From: Bacillus multifaciens
GTDB lineage: Bacteria > Bacillota > Bacilli > Bacillales > Bacillaceae_G
Direction of reading: 5' to 3'
DNA: 64,000 bases
Assembly (NCBI RefSeq): GCF_030756675.1
Contig: NZ_JAVBXD010000005.1
Coordinates: forward strand, 1 to 64,000
Shown: piece by piece, positions 1-10,061 of the stretch
Layout: each line of letters begins with the position of its first letter
How positions within the stretch are numbered: position 1 is the first letter of the stretch
Translations under genes and position numbers: made by a program
Notes under the pieces: generated by a model
What the model saw: only the letters and a program-made list of their open reading frames with translations
Database searches by the model: none
Told to the model about the DNA's origin: nothing

Positions 1-427
1 CAGGCATAGACGTTGTAGTTGACCAAGAGTCCGTTGTAGGATCGTATACCTCTACAGTATTGGTAGCCCCTCCATATGTAAATGCATTTCCACGGTAACC
101 ACCAATAGCATAAATTTTATTGTCCACTACCGCTACACCTAAATCAGTACGCGCTGTTGGCATATTTGCTTTATTTGACCATTTATTAGTTTTTGGATCG
201 TATTCTTGTACTACATTAGATACCGTTGAACCCGAAGCTCCACCAATCACATAAAGCTTCCCATTCACTTCGGCTACCCCAGCACCCGCTCTTCCTTCAA
301 AAAGCGTATCTTTCAACTTCCAAACATTATTATCCGTTTCACCTGCATGTGCTACAGGAGAAAAAATATTAGGCAGTAACCCAAATATAAGTGTAATAGT
401 TAGTAAATATAAAAAATATTTTTTCAT
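1..427 (-). CDS. Secreted Kelch-repeat protein (N-terminal part, runs off the window)
   Basis: The frame opens at ATG 425-427 behind a good ribosome site (AAGGAGG) and stays open to the window edge, so about 142 N-terminal residues are visible. It starts with a typical signal peptide: MKK, a hydrophobic stretch, then SPVAHA-GE as a likely signal peptidase I site near residue 28. The mature part carries Kelch motifs (KLYVIGG, VVQEYDPKTNKW, KIYAIGG, TVEVYDPTTDSW) that build beta-propeller blades. Kelch propellers are binding or sugar-oxidase folds, and no catalytic assignment is possible from this fragment. It is likely exported to the cell surface or medium. It is isolated from the core genes and lies in the repeat-rich accessory end. 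Confidence 0.8.
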   Translation of the reverse strand, partial: MKKYFLYLLTITLIFGLLPNIFSPVAHAGETDNNVWKLKDTLFEGRAGAGVAEVNGKLYVIGGASGSTVSNVVQEYDPKTNKWSNKANMPTARTDLGVAVVDNKIYAIGGYRGNAFTYGGATNTVEVYDPTTDSWSTTTSMP

Positions 428-554
428 CGAATCCTCCTTATTATTATCATATTATTAATATATAAACATTAATGGAATTAAATAGAATCGTCAAGGTGAT
501 TGAGATATTATTTCAGGGATTTTACCATATCTCCATCAATCTAAAAAACAAACT

Positions 555-735
555 AACTGACAGCAATAAAATCTTAAGTTGATCGATATGTATGGTAACC
601 CCTTTATGGGGATACGGCAGGATGCGATTTATGTAGCTTTAAATTAAAGTTTGATTAAAAAGTGTGCTCAAATCCTCATTTTACAGTAAACAAATAGAAG
701 CCATTTTGAAAAAAGATTAATTAAAATGGCTTCTT
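555..735. repeat. Degenerate interspersed repeat, copy 1, ending in a strong inverted repeat
   Basis: This stretch begins near the word TTAAGTTGAT (574-583) and ends with an 11-bp inverted repeat, GAAGCCATTTT (697-707) with AAAATGGCTTC (723-733). A diverged copy of the same order (TTAAGTTGAT, then ATTTTACA, then GAAAAAAAGATTGATCAAAATGG) occurs at about 1770-1890, and TTAAGTTGAT also occurs at 1177-1186. The terminal hairpin could end transcription of the small gene at 820-1010. No gene is seen in 428-819. It looks like decayed cereus-group intergenic repeats, but the family is not assigned. Confidence 0.5.
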
Positions 736-819
736 TATTTGTTCATACATATTGTGTTTTAATAAAAAAGCTTGATAATTTTAGCAAGCGAATAGTGAAG
801 ATTCGCCCCTGTTTCAGTA

Positions 820-1010
820 TTATCTACATTTACTACATAAAATTTCGTTTGCTCTCTTAGCTAATACTTTATCTAATTGTCCAACAGGCATATTTTTTTT
901 TCAGGTAATACTAAAGAAACTGTAAATCGTTCACCATGTTCAATTGTTTTACCACATTGTGAACATACTAAATTTACATCTTTAAAATGATTTTTTAATT
1001 TATCTAACAT
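820..1010 (-). pseudogene. Small zinc-ribbon protein interrupted by a frameshift in a poly-A run
   Basis: The ATG at 1008-1010 follows an AGGAGG ribosome site at 1021-1026. The frame encodes MLDKLKNHFKDVNLVCSQCG and continues through IEHGERFTVSLVLPEKK, then stops at a TAG at 873-875. The stop comes just after a run of nine A (minus strand, about 892-900). With seven or ten A the frame continues as NMPVGQLDKVLAKRANEILC, then SKCR and TAA at 820-822. That restores a second CxxC, giving a plausible two-knuckle zinc ribbon of about 63 aa. The intact C-terminal half argues for a recent homopolymer indel, a sequencing error, or slippage. The function is unknown. Confidence 0.6.
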
Positions 1011-1030
1011 ATCATTTATTCCTCCTATTT

Positions 1031-1063
1031 AATCTTATATAATAAATATCATTATATAAGATT
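1031..1063. promoter_or_regulatory. Perfect 13-bp inverted repeat just upstream of the zinc-ribbon gene
   Basis: AATCTTATATAAT at 1031-1043 is exactly mirrored by ATTATATAAGATT at 1051-1063, with a 7-nt spacer. It lies directly 5' of the ribosome site of the small gene at 820-1010, so it could be an operator overlapping the promoter or a leader hairpin. It is very AT-rich, so chance is not excluded. Confidence 0.4.
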
Positions 1064-1070
1064 AAATAGA

Positions 1071-1105
1071 AAAGATGGAGTGAAATTCCAATTCACACCA
1101 TCTTT
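1071..1105 (-). terminator. Probable intrinsic terminator after the 89-aa gene
   Basis: Two 14-nt arms (1071-1084 and 1092-1105) pair with one mismatch and are followed on the minus strand by a T-rich tract (TCTATTTAAT). It lies about 110 nt past the stop of the gene at 1215-1484. Confidence 0.55.
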
Positions 1106-1214
1106 AGAAACAACTATTTTATAAATCCGTAATAAAACTTTTTTCAAAACATCGTGACTTTATTACAAACCAACACTTAAGTTGATAGGCATGTGGCGCT
1201 ACTCCTTATTCAAA

Positions 1215-1484
1215 TTATACCTTTTCTTGTTTTAAGAGCTCCTCTAACCTATTCTGAAATTTATTATTTTCTTCAACATCTTTTAAGATTGTCTCAAGAT
1301 TATCTTTCCCTAAAAACACTCTAATTGAAGAATTAAATATCATCAACCTGCCATATCTTTGTTCCGTTTCTTTAAACCATTCTTCTTTTCTCAGTAACTC
1401 AAGATTTTTACGAATTGTTTTTTCATTCTTGGAAGGGATGGACATGATAATTCCTCCCAAAATATCACTAATTACGTCGCTCAT
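1215..1484 (-). CDS. Uncharacterised 89-aa protein
   Basis: I choose the ATG at 1484 (protein starting MSDVISDILGG) because GGAGGG sits six bases upstream. A longer frame from 1523 would have no ribosome site in place. The protein has a short hydrophobic N-terminal stretch (ISDILGGIIMSI) followed by a charged, mostly helical region rich in Lys and Glu (KNEKTIRKNLELLRKEEWF, and EENNKFQNRLEELLKQEKV at the end) with coiled-coil character. I do not recognise a family. It starts 43 nt after the stop of the 42-aa membrane peptide gene at 1527-1655, so the two are probably co-transcribed. The surroundings are accessory and repeat-rich. Confidence 0.55.
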   Translation of the reverse strand: MSDVISDILGGIIMSIPSKNEKTIRKNLELLRKEEWFKETEQRYGRLMIFNSSIRVFLGKDNLETILKDVEENNKFQNRLEELLKQEKV

Positions 1485-1526
1485 GTATGACCCTCCTTCA
1501 AAAGCATGCATCAATAGACTCAATTT

Positions 1527-1655
1527 TTAAATATATTTTATATTCATTATAAAGACACCTAAATCATAGCCTGTTTTTAATATAGCTATAGCTGAAATTA
1601 TAGCTAATGGATATTTAATAAATGGATTGCTTAGGAGCTTCTTTACTTTTTTCAT
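1527..1655 (-). CDS. Predicted 42-aa single-span membrane peptide
   Basis: This is a small open frame with a good ribosome site (GGAGG, seven bases before ATG 1653-1655). The peptide begins with basic MKKVKKLLSNPF, followed by a hydrophobic segment (YPLAIISAIAILKTGYDLGV) and ends FIMNIKYI. A basic N-terminus plus one hydrophobic helix is typical of small membrane-active or regulatory peptides, including some type I toxins, but there is no proof of such a role. It is immediately upstream of, and likely in an operon with, the 89-aa gene at 1215-1484. Confidence is limited by its length and lack of known relatives. Confidence 0.45.
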   Translation of the reverse strand: MKKVKKLLSNPFIKYPLAIISAIAILKTGYDLGVFIMNIKYI

Positions 1656-2134
1656 GTGCAATCCTCCAGTGTGTTGTTAATCCTAGTTTATATAGTATCA
1701 TAAATATTTTATATAATGATTAATAGCGAGAGTTTAGTACATTTTTTGTTTTGGTGTAAATATGAATTCTTAAGTTGATGGGAATGTTGTTGGTTTGGAA
1801 TAAACTTCAATTAAAATCATGCTACAAATGTTGATTTTACAATAGAAAAAAACCACCCACTGTGAAAAAAAGATTGATCAAAATGGATGGGGATAATTTT
1901 GTGGAGGAATTATTTTTTATAAAAAAGTTTGATTAAAACTTACTTAGAATTCTTCAATCGAAAAGGAATAAAACGATACATCTTTTTTATAAACAGTACG
2001 ACTTTATTTCAAAGCCACAATTTAATGTTGTTTTTCATTGTACACCCCATTTAATCCCCCACTTATTATAGAATCTTTTACTTAGTAAAGAATCAAATTT
2101 CTTTTCCAAAACCAATATATTACTATGTATATAC
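1656..2134. other. Gene-free AT-rich interval with degenerate repeats
   Basis: No coding frame with a ribosome site was found. It contains the second diverged repeat copy (about 1770-1890, beginning TTAAGTTGAT). It also contains, at about 1999-2035, a sequence similar to 1150-1186 (GACTTTATTTCAAAGCCACA versus GACTTTATTACAAACCAACA). The interval probably consists of decayed repeats. Confidence 0.4.
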
Positions 2135-2164
2135 AAAAGCATGGCATCCTAATGCCATGCTTTT
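2135..2164. terminator. Strong hairpin, probably a bidirectional terminator
   Basis: A perfect 13-bp stem (2135-2147 with 2152-2164; AAAAGCATGGCAT and its complement) with a 4-nt loop is followed on the plus strand by TTTTTC. On the minus strand it is the first strong hairpin downstream of mutL, about 200 nt after its stop. Confidence 0.6.
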
Positions 2165-2289
2165 TCTTCCATTAATATACTTCTCTCACATCATTATTTT
2201 TCTAGTATAATAACACAAAATTTTATTAATTTCATAATACTGTTATTTTTTACACTAACTTTTCAACAATACAAACAATTCCCGTTATC

Positions 2290-2350
2290 CAGTAGCGAAC
2301 TTTTTTACTTTCAGTAGCGGACTTTTTTCCCAGTAGCGAACTTTTTTCCC
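2290..2350. repeat. Three tandem copies of a 17-bp unit just after mutL
   Basis: CAGTAGCGAACTTTTTT occurs at 2290-2306 and 2331-2347, and with one change (GGA for GAA) at 2312-2328. The spacers are 5 and 2 nt. In the mutL transcript the units read AAAAAAGUUCGCUACUG. The array begins about 15 nt past the mutL stop codon. Confidence 0.75.
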
Positions 2351-2364
2351 TTTGGACAAATTTT

Positions 2365-4278
2365 TCACATCACCCGCTTAAACATCTTCTCCAGTTCATA
2401 AGTCGAATGATGCACAAGTATCGGTCTCCCGTGCGGACAAGTATACGGATTCGTTGTTGTTCGCAGTTCTTCTAATAAGGCGAAGATTTGATCGTTCGTT
2501 AAATATTGATTCGCTTTAATCGATGCTTTGCAGCTCATCATAATAGCTGCTTCTTCACGCAGTTTTTTAATATCAACTTTTTTCAGTTTCAATACTTGCT
2601 GCATCATTTCATCGATAATTTCCATCTCTTGTCCTTTTGGGAACCATGTTGGATGTGAGCGGACAATGAATGATTGATGGCCGAATTGTTCTAGGAAGAT
2701 TCCTACTTTTTTCAGTTCTTCTAGTTGCTCTTCAACGCGCAAAAATTCATTTAGCGATAAATCAATTCGGTACGGAACGAGTAATTCTTGTACCTCTGGC
2801 GTTACTTGTCCTACTTTATCACGGAAATATTCATAGTTAATGCGCTCCTGAGCTGCATGCTGGTCAATCATATATAGTCCTTTATCATTTTGGGCGAAAA
2901 TATATGTTCCATGCATTTGCCCAATTGGATACAACGGCGGTAAATCGTTTCCGTTCATTTCGATTTCTTGCACTGCTTCAAGTTCTTCCAATTCAAAATC
3001 TTCTTCATGGTCTTCCCAACCATTCTCTTGCGAAAGCGTTTCTTCTACAATCGGCTTAGATGGTTGCCAATTATTTTCTTCTTTTACAAGAGACTCTGGC
3101 GGCTGCCATTCTTGTTTTGGTGGATTCCAAAGCGGTGGTGATGACTTCGGTTTTTCTTCTTGTTCATCCATTCCACTTGGTAGTACGATAGTTGGCAGCT
3201 CTTTCGGTTTGGCGTGCTCAAACTGAAACTGCTCTTGGACGCTTTCATCCTTTTCTTTTTTCTTCGGTGCAGGGCCAGCATCAGGAATAAGTTGAATCTT
3301 TTTAAATGCAGCTTGTAATGCTTGTTCAATAAGCTGCAATAGTTCCTGTTCTTTACTGAAGCGAACCTCTAGTTTTGCTGGATGAACGTTCACATCGACT
3401 AGCATTGGATCCATTTCAATTGATAAGAAACCAATTGGGTAGCGGCCAACAGGCAATAGCGTATGATAACCTTGTTGCACTGCCTTCATTAAGACATAAT
3501 TCCGAACGTAACGACCATTTACAATCGTTGACATATAGTTACGGGATGCACGCGTTACTTCTGGCAACGTCACATACCCACGAATCGTAAAGTCTAACGA
3601 TTCTGCTTCAATTGGAATTAATTTCTTCGCAACTTGAATGCCGTAAATCGCCGCAAGAACTTGTCTTACATCACCATTTCCTGATGTATGAAGTAGTTTC
3701 TTCTCATTATGAAACAAACGTAAAGAGACTTCTGGGTGCGACAGTGCAATGCGATACACAATGTCGGTAATATTCCCAAGCTCTGTATGAACTGTTTTCA
3801 TATATTTTAAGCGTGCTGGTGTATTAAAAAACAGGTTTTTAACCGTAATATCTGTCCCTTTACGGCTCGCTGTTTTTTCTTGCTTTAAAATTTCCCCGCC
3901 TTTAATGACAAGGTTTGTTCCTGGTACATCCCCTGTACTTGTGATTAACTCTAATTCACTGACAGATGCGATACTCGGTAATGCTTCGCCGCGAAAACCG
4001 AGCGTTCGAATACGAAACAAATCATTTTCATCTTTAATTTTACTTGTCGCATGTCTCTCAAAAGCGACGATACAATCTTCTTCAGCAATGCCATCTCCAT
4101 TATCGATAATGCGAATTTTCGATAATCCAGCTTCTTCTAAGTGGATTTCAATAGATGTACTATTCGCATCGATGGAATTTTCGACAAGTTCTTTTACAAC
4201 CGAAGCAGGACGTTCTACTACTTCCCCTGCCGCAATTAAGTTAGAAAGCTGATCATCGAGTTTGCGAATTTTCCCCAT
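2365..4278 (-). CDS. mutL: DNA mismatch repair protein MutL
   Basis: MutL couples mismatch recognition by MutS to strand removal. In Bacilli it is itself a nicking endonuclease. The N-terminal GHKL ATPase motifs are all visible: [10 protein letters not shown] (near 30), DNGDGI (near 60), RHATSKI, and [13 protein letters not shown] (near 95). After a variable Pro/Glu-rich linker comes the endonuclease domain with [21 protein letters not shown] and CPHGRPI, which bind the metal. The 637-aa length is normal. It starts eight nt after the mutS stop, and its ribosome site overlaps the end of mutS, so the two are translated from one transcript. The gene is intact. Confidence 0.97.
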   Translation of the reverse strand: MGKIRKLDDQLSNLIAAGEVVERPASVVKELVENSIDANSTSIEIHLEEAGLSKIRIIDNGDGIAEEDCIVAFERHATSKIKDENDLFRIRTLGFRGEALPSIASVSELELITSTGDVPGTNLVIKGGEILKQEKTASRKGTDITVKNLFFNTPARLKYMKTVHTELGNITDIVYRIALSHPEVSLRLFHNEKKLLHTSGNGDVRQVLAAIYGIQVAKKLIPIEAESLDFTIRGYVTLPEVTRASRNYMSTIVNGRYVRNYVLMKAVQQGYHTLLPVGRYPIGFLSIEMDPMLVDVNVHPAKLEVRFSKEQELLQLIEQALQAAFKKIQLIPDAGPAPKKKEKDESVQEQFQFEHAKPKELPTIVLPSGMDEQEEKPKSSPPLWNPPKQEWQPPESLVKEENNWQPSKPIVEETLSQENGWEDHEEDFELEELEAVQEIEMNGNDLPPLYPIGQMHGTYIFAQNDKGLYMIDQHAAQERINYEYFRDKVGQVTPEVQELLVPYRIDLSLNEFLRVEEQLEELKKVGIFLEQFGHQSFIVRSHPTWFPKGQEMEIIDEMMQQVLKLKKVDIKKLREEAAIMMSCKASIKANQYLTNDQIFALLEELRTTTNPYTCPHGRPILVHHSTYELEKMFKRVM

Positions 4279-4286
4279 CTACTTAC

Positions 4287-6950
4287 TCATCCTTTCTTCA
4301 ACTTTTTCTGTAAACGGTACAGTTCATTTAACGCTTCTAACGGTGTCATATCAAGTAAGTCCATTTTTTTAATTTGCGTTAATACTGCTGTTTCTTTTAA
4401 ATCAAGTACAGGCTTGTCTTCTTTTTTCACTGGTTGTTCCGCTGCAAAAAAGGATAGCTGTGATTCTTCTTCCACTTCTTCTTGCGGCAATACTTCTTCT
4501 TTTACAACCACAGGTTCTTGCACGATTTCTTCTAAAACTTTGACTTCCGTTCGTTTCGGAATAATAATTTCCTCTTGGCCTTCAAGCTGTGCTAATACTT
4601 CTTTCGCACGAGCAATTAAGCTATCTGGAAGCTCTGCAAGCTGAGCAACGTGAATACCATAACTCTTATCAGCTGCCCCTTCTTGAATTTTATGCAAGAA
4701 GACAACTTTTCCGTTTTCTTCAATTGCGGAAACATGTACATTTTTTAAGTGATCTAAACTTTCTTCTAGAACTGTTAATTCATGATAATGTGTTGAGAAT
4801 AACGTTTTTGCACCAATTTGATCATGAATATGCTCGATAATTGCTTGCGCTAATGCCATACCGTCATACGTAGATGTACCACGGCCAATTTCATCAAATA
4901 AAATTAAACTTCTTTCCGATGCATTCGCAATTGCATTTTTCGCTTCTAACATCTCAACCATAAACGTACTTTGGCCTGATATTAAATCATCTGCTGCCCC
5001 AATTCTCGTAAAGATTTGGTCAAACACAGGAAGTACAGCCTCTGCCGCTGGTACAAAACAACCGATTTGCGACATAACGGTAATCAGTGCTAATTGACGC
5101 ATATACGTACTTTTACCGGACATATTTGGACCAGTAATCAAAAAGACGTCCATATTTTCAGGCATGATACAGTCGTTTGGTACATACAATTTGCCGTTTA
5201 ATACTTTTTCAACGACCGGATGACGGCCATCTTTAATAAAAATTTCTCGTTTATTCGTTAATGTTGGTTTTACAAATTGTTCTTCTTCACTTACAGTTGC
5301 AAAACTTTGAAGAACATCTAGTTCACTAATAATCTTTGCTAATTGCTGCAATTTCGGAATAAATACTTTCACTTCTTCGCGTAGAGCTGTGAATAAATCA
5401 TATTCTAACTGAACGATTTTTTCTTCTGCTTCTAAAATTAATGTCTCTTTTTCTTTTAACTCATCTGTAATAAAGCGTTCTGCATTCGCAAGTGTTTGTT
5501 TCCGCTCATAACGTCCTTCTTGAAGTGCAGATAGATTTGCTTTTGTGACTTCGATATAGTAGCCAAAAATACGATTATAACCAATCTTTAATGATTTAAT
5601 TCCCGTTATATCACGCTCACGTTTTTCCAGCTCTGCAATCCACGTTTTCCCATTTTTGCTTACATAACGATATTGATCTAATTTCTCACTGTAACCATCT
5701 TTAATAATGTCACCATCTTTTATCGAAAGCGGCGGATTTTCTTGAATACTTTTCTCTAGTAACGCTGTTAAGCTTTCACATGGATCAGCGCCTTGAATTA
5801 GCGTTGCAGCATACGCATTATCTAACAGACTAACCGCTTCTAGAATGGCTGGTACTTGCAGTAAGGAACGCTTTAATTGCAGTAAATCGCGCGCATTAAC
5901 ATTACCATATGAAACTTTTCCTGCTAATCGCTCTAAGTCGTATACTTCTTTAAGTTTTTCTTTCAAATCTTCACGGAAGAAATAATCATTTACAAACGTT
6001 TCAACCATTTCTAAACGTTCTTCAATTTTTTCTTTTTGAATGAGCGGACGTTCCATCCACTGTTTTAGCATACGTCCACCCATCGCTGTTTTCGTTTTAT
6101 CTAAAAGCCATAATAATGAACCTGTTTTTTCTTTTGTGCGAATGGTTTCTGTTAGTTCTAGATTCCGTTTAGAATGGACATCGATCTTCATAAATTGATT
6201 CGTATAATAAATTTCAACAGGCTGCAGGTGATCTAGGGAACGTTTTTGTGTTCGTAAGACATAGTGAAATAAACGTCCAACTGCTGCAAGTAATTTTGTT
6301 TGTGTCACATTTTGAACGAGATACATAAGACTCTCTGGAATTTTTGTTTCTTCCTCATATGAAACTGTCATTTTTAATGTTGCTAACAGCTTATCCAATT
6401 CTTCCTTAGAGAACGTGGAAGATACAACAATTTCTTTCGCGCCCGTTGCGTATACTTCTAGCAATACATCTTCAAGTGTTCCCGTTAATAACATTACTGT
6501 ATTTTGACCTGTTGTTAAGTCATTGCAAGCTAATGCATAGGAACCATCTTCAAAATGCACTAGTGCTGCAAGGAAGTTATTTTCCTTTTCATCTATCGTA
6601 CGACCTTCCATCATCGTCCCTGGTGTAATTAATTGAACAACTTCACGGCGTACCACACCTTTTGCTGTTTTTGGATCTTCAACTTGTTCACAAATCGCTA
6701 CTTTATATCCTTTTTCAATCAATTGTTCAATGTAGTTTTTTGCAGCGTGATATGGTACACCACACATCGGAATCCGTTCGCTTCCGCCCCCATCACGACT
6801 CGTCAATGTAATTTCAAGTTCATGTGCTGCTTTTACAGCATCCTCAAAAAACATTTCATAAAAATCACCTAATCGAAAAAATAAAAAGGCATCTTGATAA
6901 TCTGCCTTGATCTTTAAATATTGCTGCATCATCGGCGTGTACTGTGCCAT
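4287..6950 (-). CDS. mutS: DNA mismatch repair protein MutS
   Basis: MutS recognises mismatches. It is an 887-aa protein from the chosen start [11 protein letters not shown] (ATG 6948-6950, with GGAGGAG seven bases upstream). An upstream in-frame ATG at 6980 lacks a ribosome site. The N-terminal mismatch-reading loop GDFYEMF is present near residue 37. The C-terminal ABC-type ATPase shows Walker [10 protein letters not shown], Walker [13 protein letters not shown] and the STHYHEL His switch. A QLSFF motif near the C-terminus fits a beta-clamp binding site, known to direct Bacillus MutS to replication forks. It is followed by mutL and preceded by cotE, as in B. subtilis. Confidence 0.97.
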   Translation of the reverse strand: MAQYTPMMQQYLKIKADYQDAFLFFRLGDFYEMFFEDAVKAAHELEITLTSRDGGGSERIPMCGVPYHAAKNYIEQLIEKGYKVAICEQVEDPKTAKGVVRREVVQLITPGTMMEGRTIDEKENNFLAALVHFEDGSYALACNDLTTGQNTVMLLTGTLEDVLLEVYATGAKEIVVSSTFSKEELDKLLATLKMTVSYEEETKIPESLMYLVQNVTQTKLLAAVGRLFHYVLRTQKRSLDHLQPVEIYYTNQFMKIDVHSKRNLELTETIRTKEKTGSLLWLLDKTKTAMGGRMLKQWMERPLIQKEKIEERLEMVETFVNDYFFREDLKEKLKEVYDLERLAGKVSYGNVNARDLLQLKRSLLQVPAILEAVSLLDNAYAATLIQGADPCESLTALLEKSIQENPPLSIKDGDIIKDGYSEKLDQYRYVSKNGKTWIAELEKRERDITGIKSLKIGYNRIFGYYIEVTKANLSALQEGRYERKQTLANAERFITDELKEKETLILEAEEKIVQLEYDLFTALREEVKVFIPKLQQLAKIISELDVLQSFATVSEEEQFVKPTLTNKREIFIKDGRHPVVEKVLNGKLYVPNDCIMPENMDVFLITGPNMSGKSTYMRQLALITVMSQIGCFVPAAEAVLPVFDQIFTRIGAADDLISGQSTFMVEMLEAKNAIANASERSLILFDEIGRGTSTYDGMALAQAIIEHIHDQIGAKTLFSTHYHELTVLEESLDHLKNVHVSAIEENGKVVFLHKIQEGAADKSYGIHVAQLAELPDSLIARAKEVLAQLEGQEEIIIPKRTEVKVLEEIVQEPVVVKEEVLPQEEVEEESQLSFFAAEQPVKKEDKPVLDLKETAVLTQIKKMDLLDMTPLEALNELYRLQKKLKKG

Positions 6951-7047
6951 TTTGCTCCTCCATACATCTCTCTTTTTCACTTTAAAAATATATTATAACA
7001 TAATTATACACGAATGATTTTGATCCATCATCTGAAACATATACAAA

Positions 7048-7074
7048 AAGCTAGGAAGAGGCTCTTCCTAGCTT
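7048..7074 (-). terminator. cotE intrinsic terminator
   Basis: A 13-bp stem (7048-7060 with 7062-7074) begins five nt past the cotE stop and is followed on the minus strand by TTTTTGTAT. It separates cotE from mutS. Confidence 0.8.
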
Positions 7075-7078
7075 CATC

Positions 7079-7621
7079 TTACTCTTCTTCAGCTTCTACA
7101 ATAAAGTTAGGATCAAGTTCATCAAACTCATCATCATCCACTTCAAATTGTTGATCATCTTCTTGACATCCATCTGGATTTACACTTACACAAATTTTTG
7201 TTTCTCCAACTACCTCTGTGACAAATTCACGTTCTACTGTAACAACCATTTTATTTCCGTTCGGTGAAATCACAGCTTCTAAACAATTTGGATGTTGAAC
7301 AACACGTGCAATAATTTCAATATCTTCCCCAGAAAAATTTGTATCACGGTAACCAACTTTCACATCATCAGTGTAATGCACTCTCTCTGTTACAACTTCA
7401 GTTTTCGTGTTTTCATCGTGTGAGTACCATGTGTTAATGTCATAGTATCCTTCGATTTCTACATACTTTCCATTCCTTTTTGCCTCGTATGCATGGTTAA
7501 TAACCCAGCACCCTAGAATACTTGTTGGTGTGTGATTTGGTGCAACAGTGTGAGTTGTTTTCATATACTTACGCCCTTTTCCCACAACTGCTTTCGTAAT
7601 TATCTCTCTAAATTCGGACAT
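7079..7621 (-). CDS. cotE: Outer spore coat morphogenetic protein CotE
   Basis: CotE nucleates the outer coat of the spore (and affects exosporium attachment in the cereus group). The 180-aa protein starts [19 protein letters not shown], has the conserved middle region [10 protein letters not shown]-like (here [15 protein letters not shown]) and [15 protein letters not shown], and ends in the acidic tail characteristic of the family ([14 protein letters not shown], then EAEEE). The start is preceded by GGAGGG. Its position immediately upstream of mutS matches B. subtilis. It has its own terminator, and expression in the mother cell from sporulation promoters is expected from the family, but I did not verify the promoter. 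Confidence 0.96.
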   Translation of the reverse strand: MSEFREIITKAVVGKGRKYMKTTHTVAPNHTPTSILGCWVINHAYEAKRNGKYVEIEGYYDINTWYSHDENTKTEVVTERVHYTDDVKVGYRDTNFSGEDIEIIARVVQHPNCLEAVISPNGNKMVVTVEREFVTEVVGETKICVSVNPDGCQEDDQQFEVDDDEFDELDPNFIVEAEEE

Positions 7622-7776
7622 ACGAAACCCTCCTCAATGTATATTCCATTCATTATATGCGGGATAAATGCGGAATGTGTTATTCTTTTTGAAAAGCTAT
7701 TATATACCGTTCATTATGTAATAGGAAACTGCTGATTTTCAAAAGTTGAACACAATGATTGAAACTGACACGAAAC

Positions 7777-7808
7777 AAAAAAAGATGTCGAACTCGACAT
7801 CTTTTTTT
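7777..7808 (-). terminator. ymcA terminator overlapping the stop codon
   Basis: A perfect 14-bp stem (7777-7790 with 7795-7808) with a four-nt loop is flanked by A and T runs. Its upstream arm overlaps the ymcA stop codon at 7807-7809. Confidence 0.85.
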
Positions 7809-8232
7809 AGCAAGTGCCTTTCTTATTTGCTACTTCAGCACCTGTCTCTCCTTTTAACACGTTGCCGCCAGTTGAAATAATGATTTCATCTGTGACTGTG
7901 TTTGAAATCGTACTTGTGACAAGCTGCAATAAATCATTTACATATGTCTGAGAAGATTTAAACTCTTGTACAACCGGAATTTCATCCAGTTTATCTTGCA
8001 GCGCATCAATTTCCGATTCTACCTTTTTTAATGCTTCCCATTTCCCATAATGTTGTAAATTTACTGCTTGTTTTTGCAAAACTTTAATTTCATCAATCGT
8101 ACGTTTTACATTTTCATTTTTATGAATTTGCGCTTCTGCACGTTTAAAGAAATCCACTTCTTCTGTTTCAGAAATCATTTTTGCTAATTCTTTCGCTTGC
8201 TCTACAATTTCATCTTTTGTAAAGATTTTCAT
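7807..8232 (-). CDS. ymcA: YmcA/RicA family regulator of RNA processing
   Basis: This 141-aa protein belongs to the YlbF/YmcA (Com_YlbF, formerly DUF964) family. In B. subtilis YmcA (RicA) forms a complex with YlbF and YaaT that carries Fe-S clusters, stimulates RNase Y-dependent mRNA processing and is needed for biofilm, competence and sporulation. The visible sequence is almost all helical (KDEIVEQAKELAKMISETEE, VKRTIDEIKVLQKQAVNLQH, VESEIDALQDKLDEIPVVQE). A C-terminal Cys (KKGTC) is present. It begins three nt after miaB and shares its transcript. Its presumed target RNase Y is encoded 7 kb away in this window. Confidence 0.92.
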   Translation of the reverse strand: MKIFTKDEIVEQAKELAKMISETEEVDFFKRAEAQIHKNENVKRTIDEIKVLQKQAVNLQHYGKWEALKKVESEIDALQDKLDEIPVVQEFKSSQTYVNDLLQLVTSTISNTVTDEIIISTGGNVLKGETGAEVANKKGTC

Positions 8233-8235
8233 CTA

Positions 8236-9765
8236 TTATTTCACCTCGATCGGCTCCTCAACCAATTCCCCGTTTAGAGACCAAGTTTTTGCTTTTGTTA
8301 CTTTCACTTTTACAAGCTGACCGATTACAGATTTTGGAGCTACGAAGTTTACAAGTTTATTGGCACGTGTATAACCTGCAAGTACATCAGGATTATTTTT
8401 ACTTTCTCCATCAACAAGCACTTCAACAATTTGCCCTTCATACGTTTTATTCTTCTTCGCAGAAAATTCATTTACTAATGCATTTAAACGTTGCAAACGT
8501 TCTTTTTTCACTTCCATCGGTACATTATCCTGCATTTTTGCAGCTGGTGTACCTTCACGTGGTGAATAAATAAATGTATATGCACTATCAAAGCCTACTT
8601 CACGATATAACGACATCGTTTCTTCAAATTGTTCATCTGTTTCATTTGGGAAACCGACGATAATATCTGTCGTTAGTACTGCATTAGGAATCGCTTCTTT
8701 AATTTTACGTACAAGTTCTAAATAATGTTCACGTGAGTATTTACGTGCCATAATTTTCAACATATCCGTACTTCCAGATTGCACCGGTAAGTGAATATGT
8801 TCAACTAAATTGCCGCCTTTTCCAAGTACCTCAATTAAATGATCATCAAAGTCGCGCGGATGGCTTGTTGTAAAACGAATACGTGCTACGTCAATCTTAC
8901 GAAGTTCATCCATCAGATCTCCTAAACCATATTTCATATCTTCGAAGTCTTTTCCGTATGCGTTTACGTTTTGACCAAGTAGCGTAATTTCTTTATAACC
9001 ATTTGCTGCTAAATGACGTACTTCTTTAATAATGTCTTCAGGATGGCGGCTACGCTCTTTACCACGTGTATACGGTACGATGCAATACGTGCAGAATTTG
9101 TCACATCCGTACATTATGTTTACCCACGCTTTAATATCCCCGCGGCGTACTTTTGGAAGATTCTCAATGACATCTCCTTCTTTTGACCATACTTCAACAA
9201 CTGTCGCTTTCGCAAACATAGCATCTTTTAAAATGTATGGAAGGCGGTGGATATTATGTGTACCAAATACCATATCTACATGCTGATGTTTTTGCATAAT
9301 TCTGTTTACGACAGATTCCTCTTGTGACATACAACCACATACACCAATTAAAAGATCAGGATTTCTTTGTTTTAAAGATTTTAAATGACCAAGTTCCCCG
9401 AATACTTTATTTTCAGCATTTTCACGAATTGCACATGTATTTAGTAGAATCACATCTGCATCTTCTGTAGAGAATGTTGGCTCATATCCAAGAGTCGTAA
9501 AGATGCCAGCCATTACTTCTGTATCATGCTCATTCATTTGACATCCATAAGTACGGATATAAAACTTTCTTCCAGCACCAAAATTACGAAACTCTTCTGG
9601 TAAGCCAAAGTCACGTTCAATTTTAACTTCTTCTTTTCCACGTTTTTTCGCATCTTTTAAAGAAGGTGGCTGATATACACTTTCAAAATATTTACTGTAA
9701 TCTTTTTCTGCTTTTTTAGTAGTTGAAGTTGCTTGTTGACCTGCTAATCGTTGCTCTTCGTTCAT
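8236..9765 (-). CDS. miaB: tRNA-2-methylthio-N6-dimethylallyladenosine synthase MiaB
   Basis: A radical-SAM methylthiotransferase that converts i6A37 to ms2i6A37 in tRNAs reading UNN codons. After a Bacillus-type N-terminal extension of about 65 residues comes the UPF0004 domain with three cluster-binding cysteines ([26 protein letters not shown]). The radical-SAM CxxxCxxC motif follows ([10 protein letters not shown]), and then a TRAM domain at the C-terminus ([14 protein letters not shown]). At 509 aa it has the length of B. subtilis YmcB. The start ATG 9763-9765 has AAAGGAG upstream. It heads an operon with ymcA. Confidence 0.96.
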   Translation of the reverse strand: MNEEQRLAGQQATSTTKKAEKDYSKYFESVYQPPSLKDAKKRGKEEVKIERDFGLPEEFRNFGAGRKFYIRTYGCQMNEHDTEVMAGIFTTLGYEPTFSTEDADVILLNTCAIRENAENKVFGELGHLKSLKQRNPDLLIGVCGCMSQEESVVNRIMQKHQHVDMVFGTHNIHRLPYILKDAMFAKATVVEVWSKEGDVIENLPKVRRGDIKAWVNIMYGCDKFCTYCIVPYTRGKERSRHPEDIIKEVRHLAANGYKEITLLGQNVNAYGKDFEDMKYGLGDLMDELRKIDVARIRFTTSHPRDFDDHLIEVLGKGGNLVEHIHLPVQSGSTDMLKIMARKYSREHYLELVRKIKEAIPNAVLTTDIIVGFPNETDEQFEETMSLYREVGFDSAYTFIYSPREGTPAAKMQDNVPMEVKKERLQRLNALVNEFSAKKNKTYEGQIVEVLVDGESKNNPDVLAGYTRANKLVNFVAPKSVIGQLVKVKVTKAKTWSLNGELVEEPIEVK

Positions 9766-10061
9766 GAATAATCTCCTTTCAACCTTACATATACAAAGTT
9801 TTAACTTTTAGTTGTTGTTTAAGTTGTTTTTATAAAAAAGCATATCGCTTCATTCCTATACACATTATTATAGTATAAAGCGTTCAGTCAAATTAAACAA
9901 TAGAGATGGCTTGGATTCATGAACGATTTCACTTGATACTAAAGGGGATACGAGAAGCTCATATAATATGACTCTTATTTATTATTTTATCATTCTGAAT
10001 TTTCATAGTAAACAAAATACATCTTATTATGTAAGGACTTAATCATAATTTTGTATCAGAA
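9766..10061 (-). promoter_or_regulatory. miaB upstream region
   Basis: No gene is seen. A good -10 hexamer for miaB (TATAAT) lies at 9867-9872 on the minus strand, giving a leader of about 95 nt. The best -35-like word (TTGACT, 9886-9891) is only 13 nt away, so the promoter assignment is tentative. Confidence 0.35.

Noticed and set aside
2290-2350. CRISPR array
   Set aside because: There are only three 17-bp units with 2-5 nt between them. There are no spacers and no cas genes.
3375-4252. Plus-strand open frames of 70-115 codons across mutL and similar frames across other genes
   Set aside because: They are antisense shadows of clearly conserved minus-strand genes, without ribosome sites or recognisable protein features.
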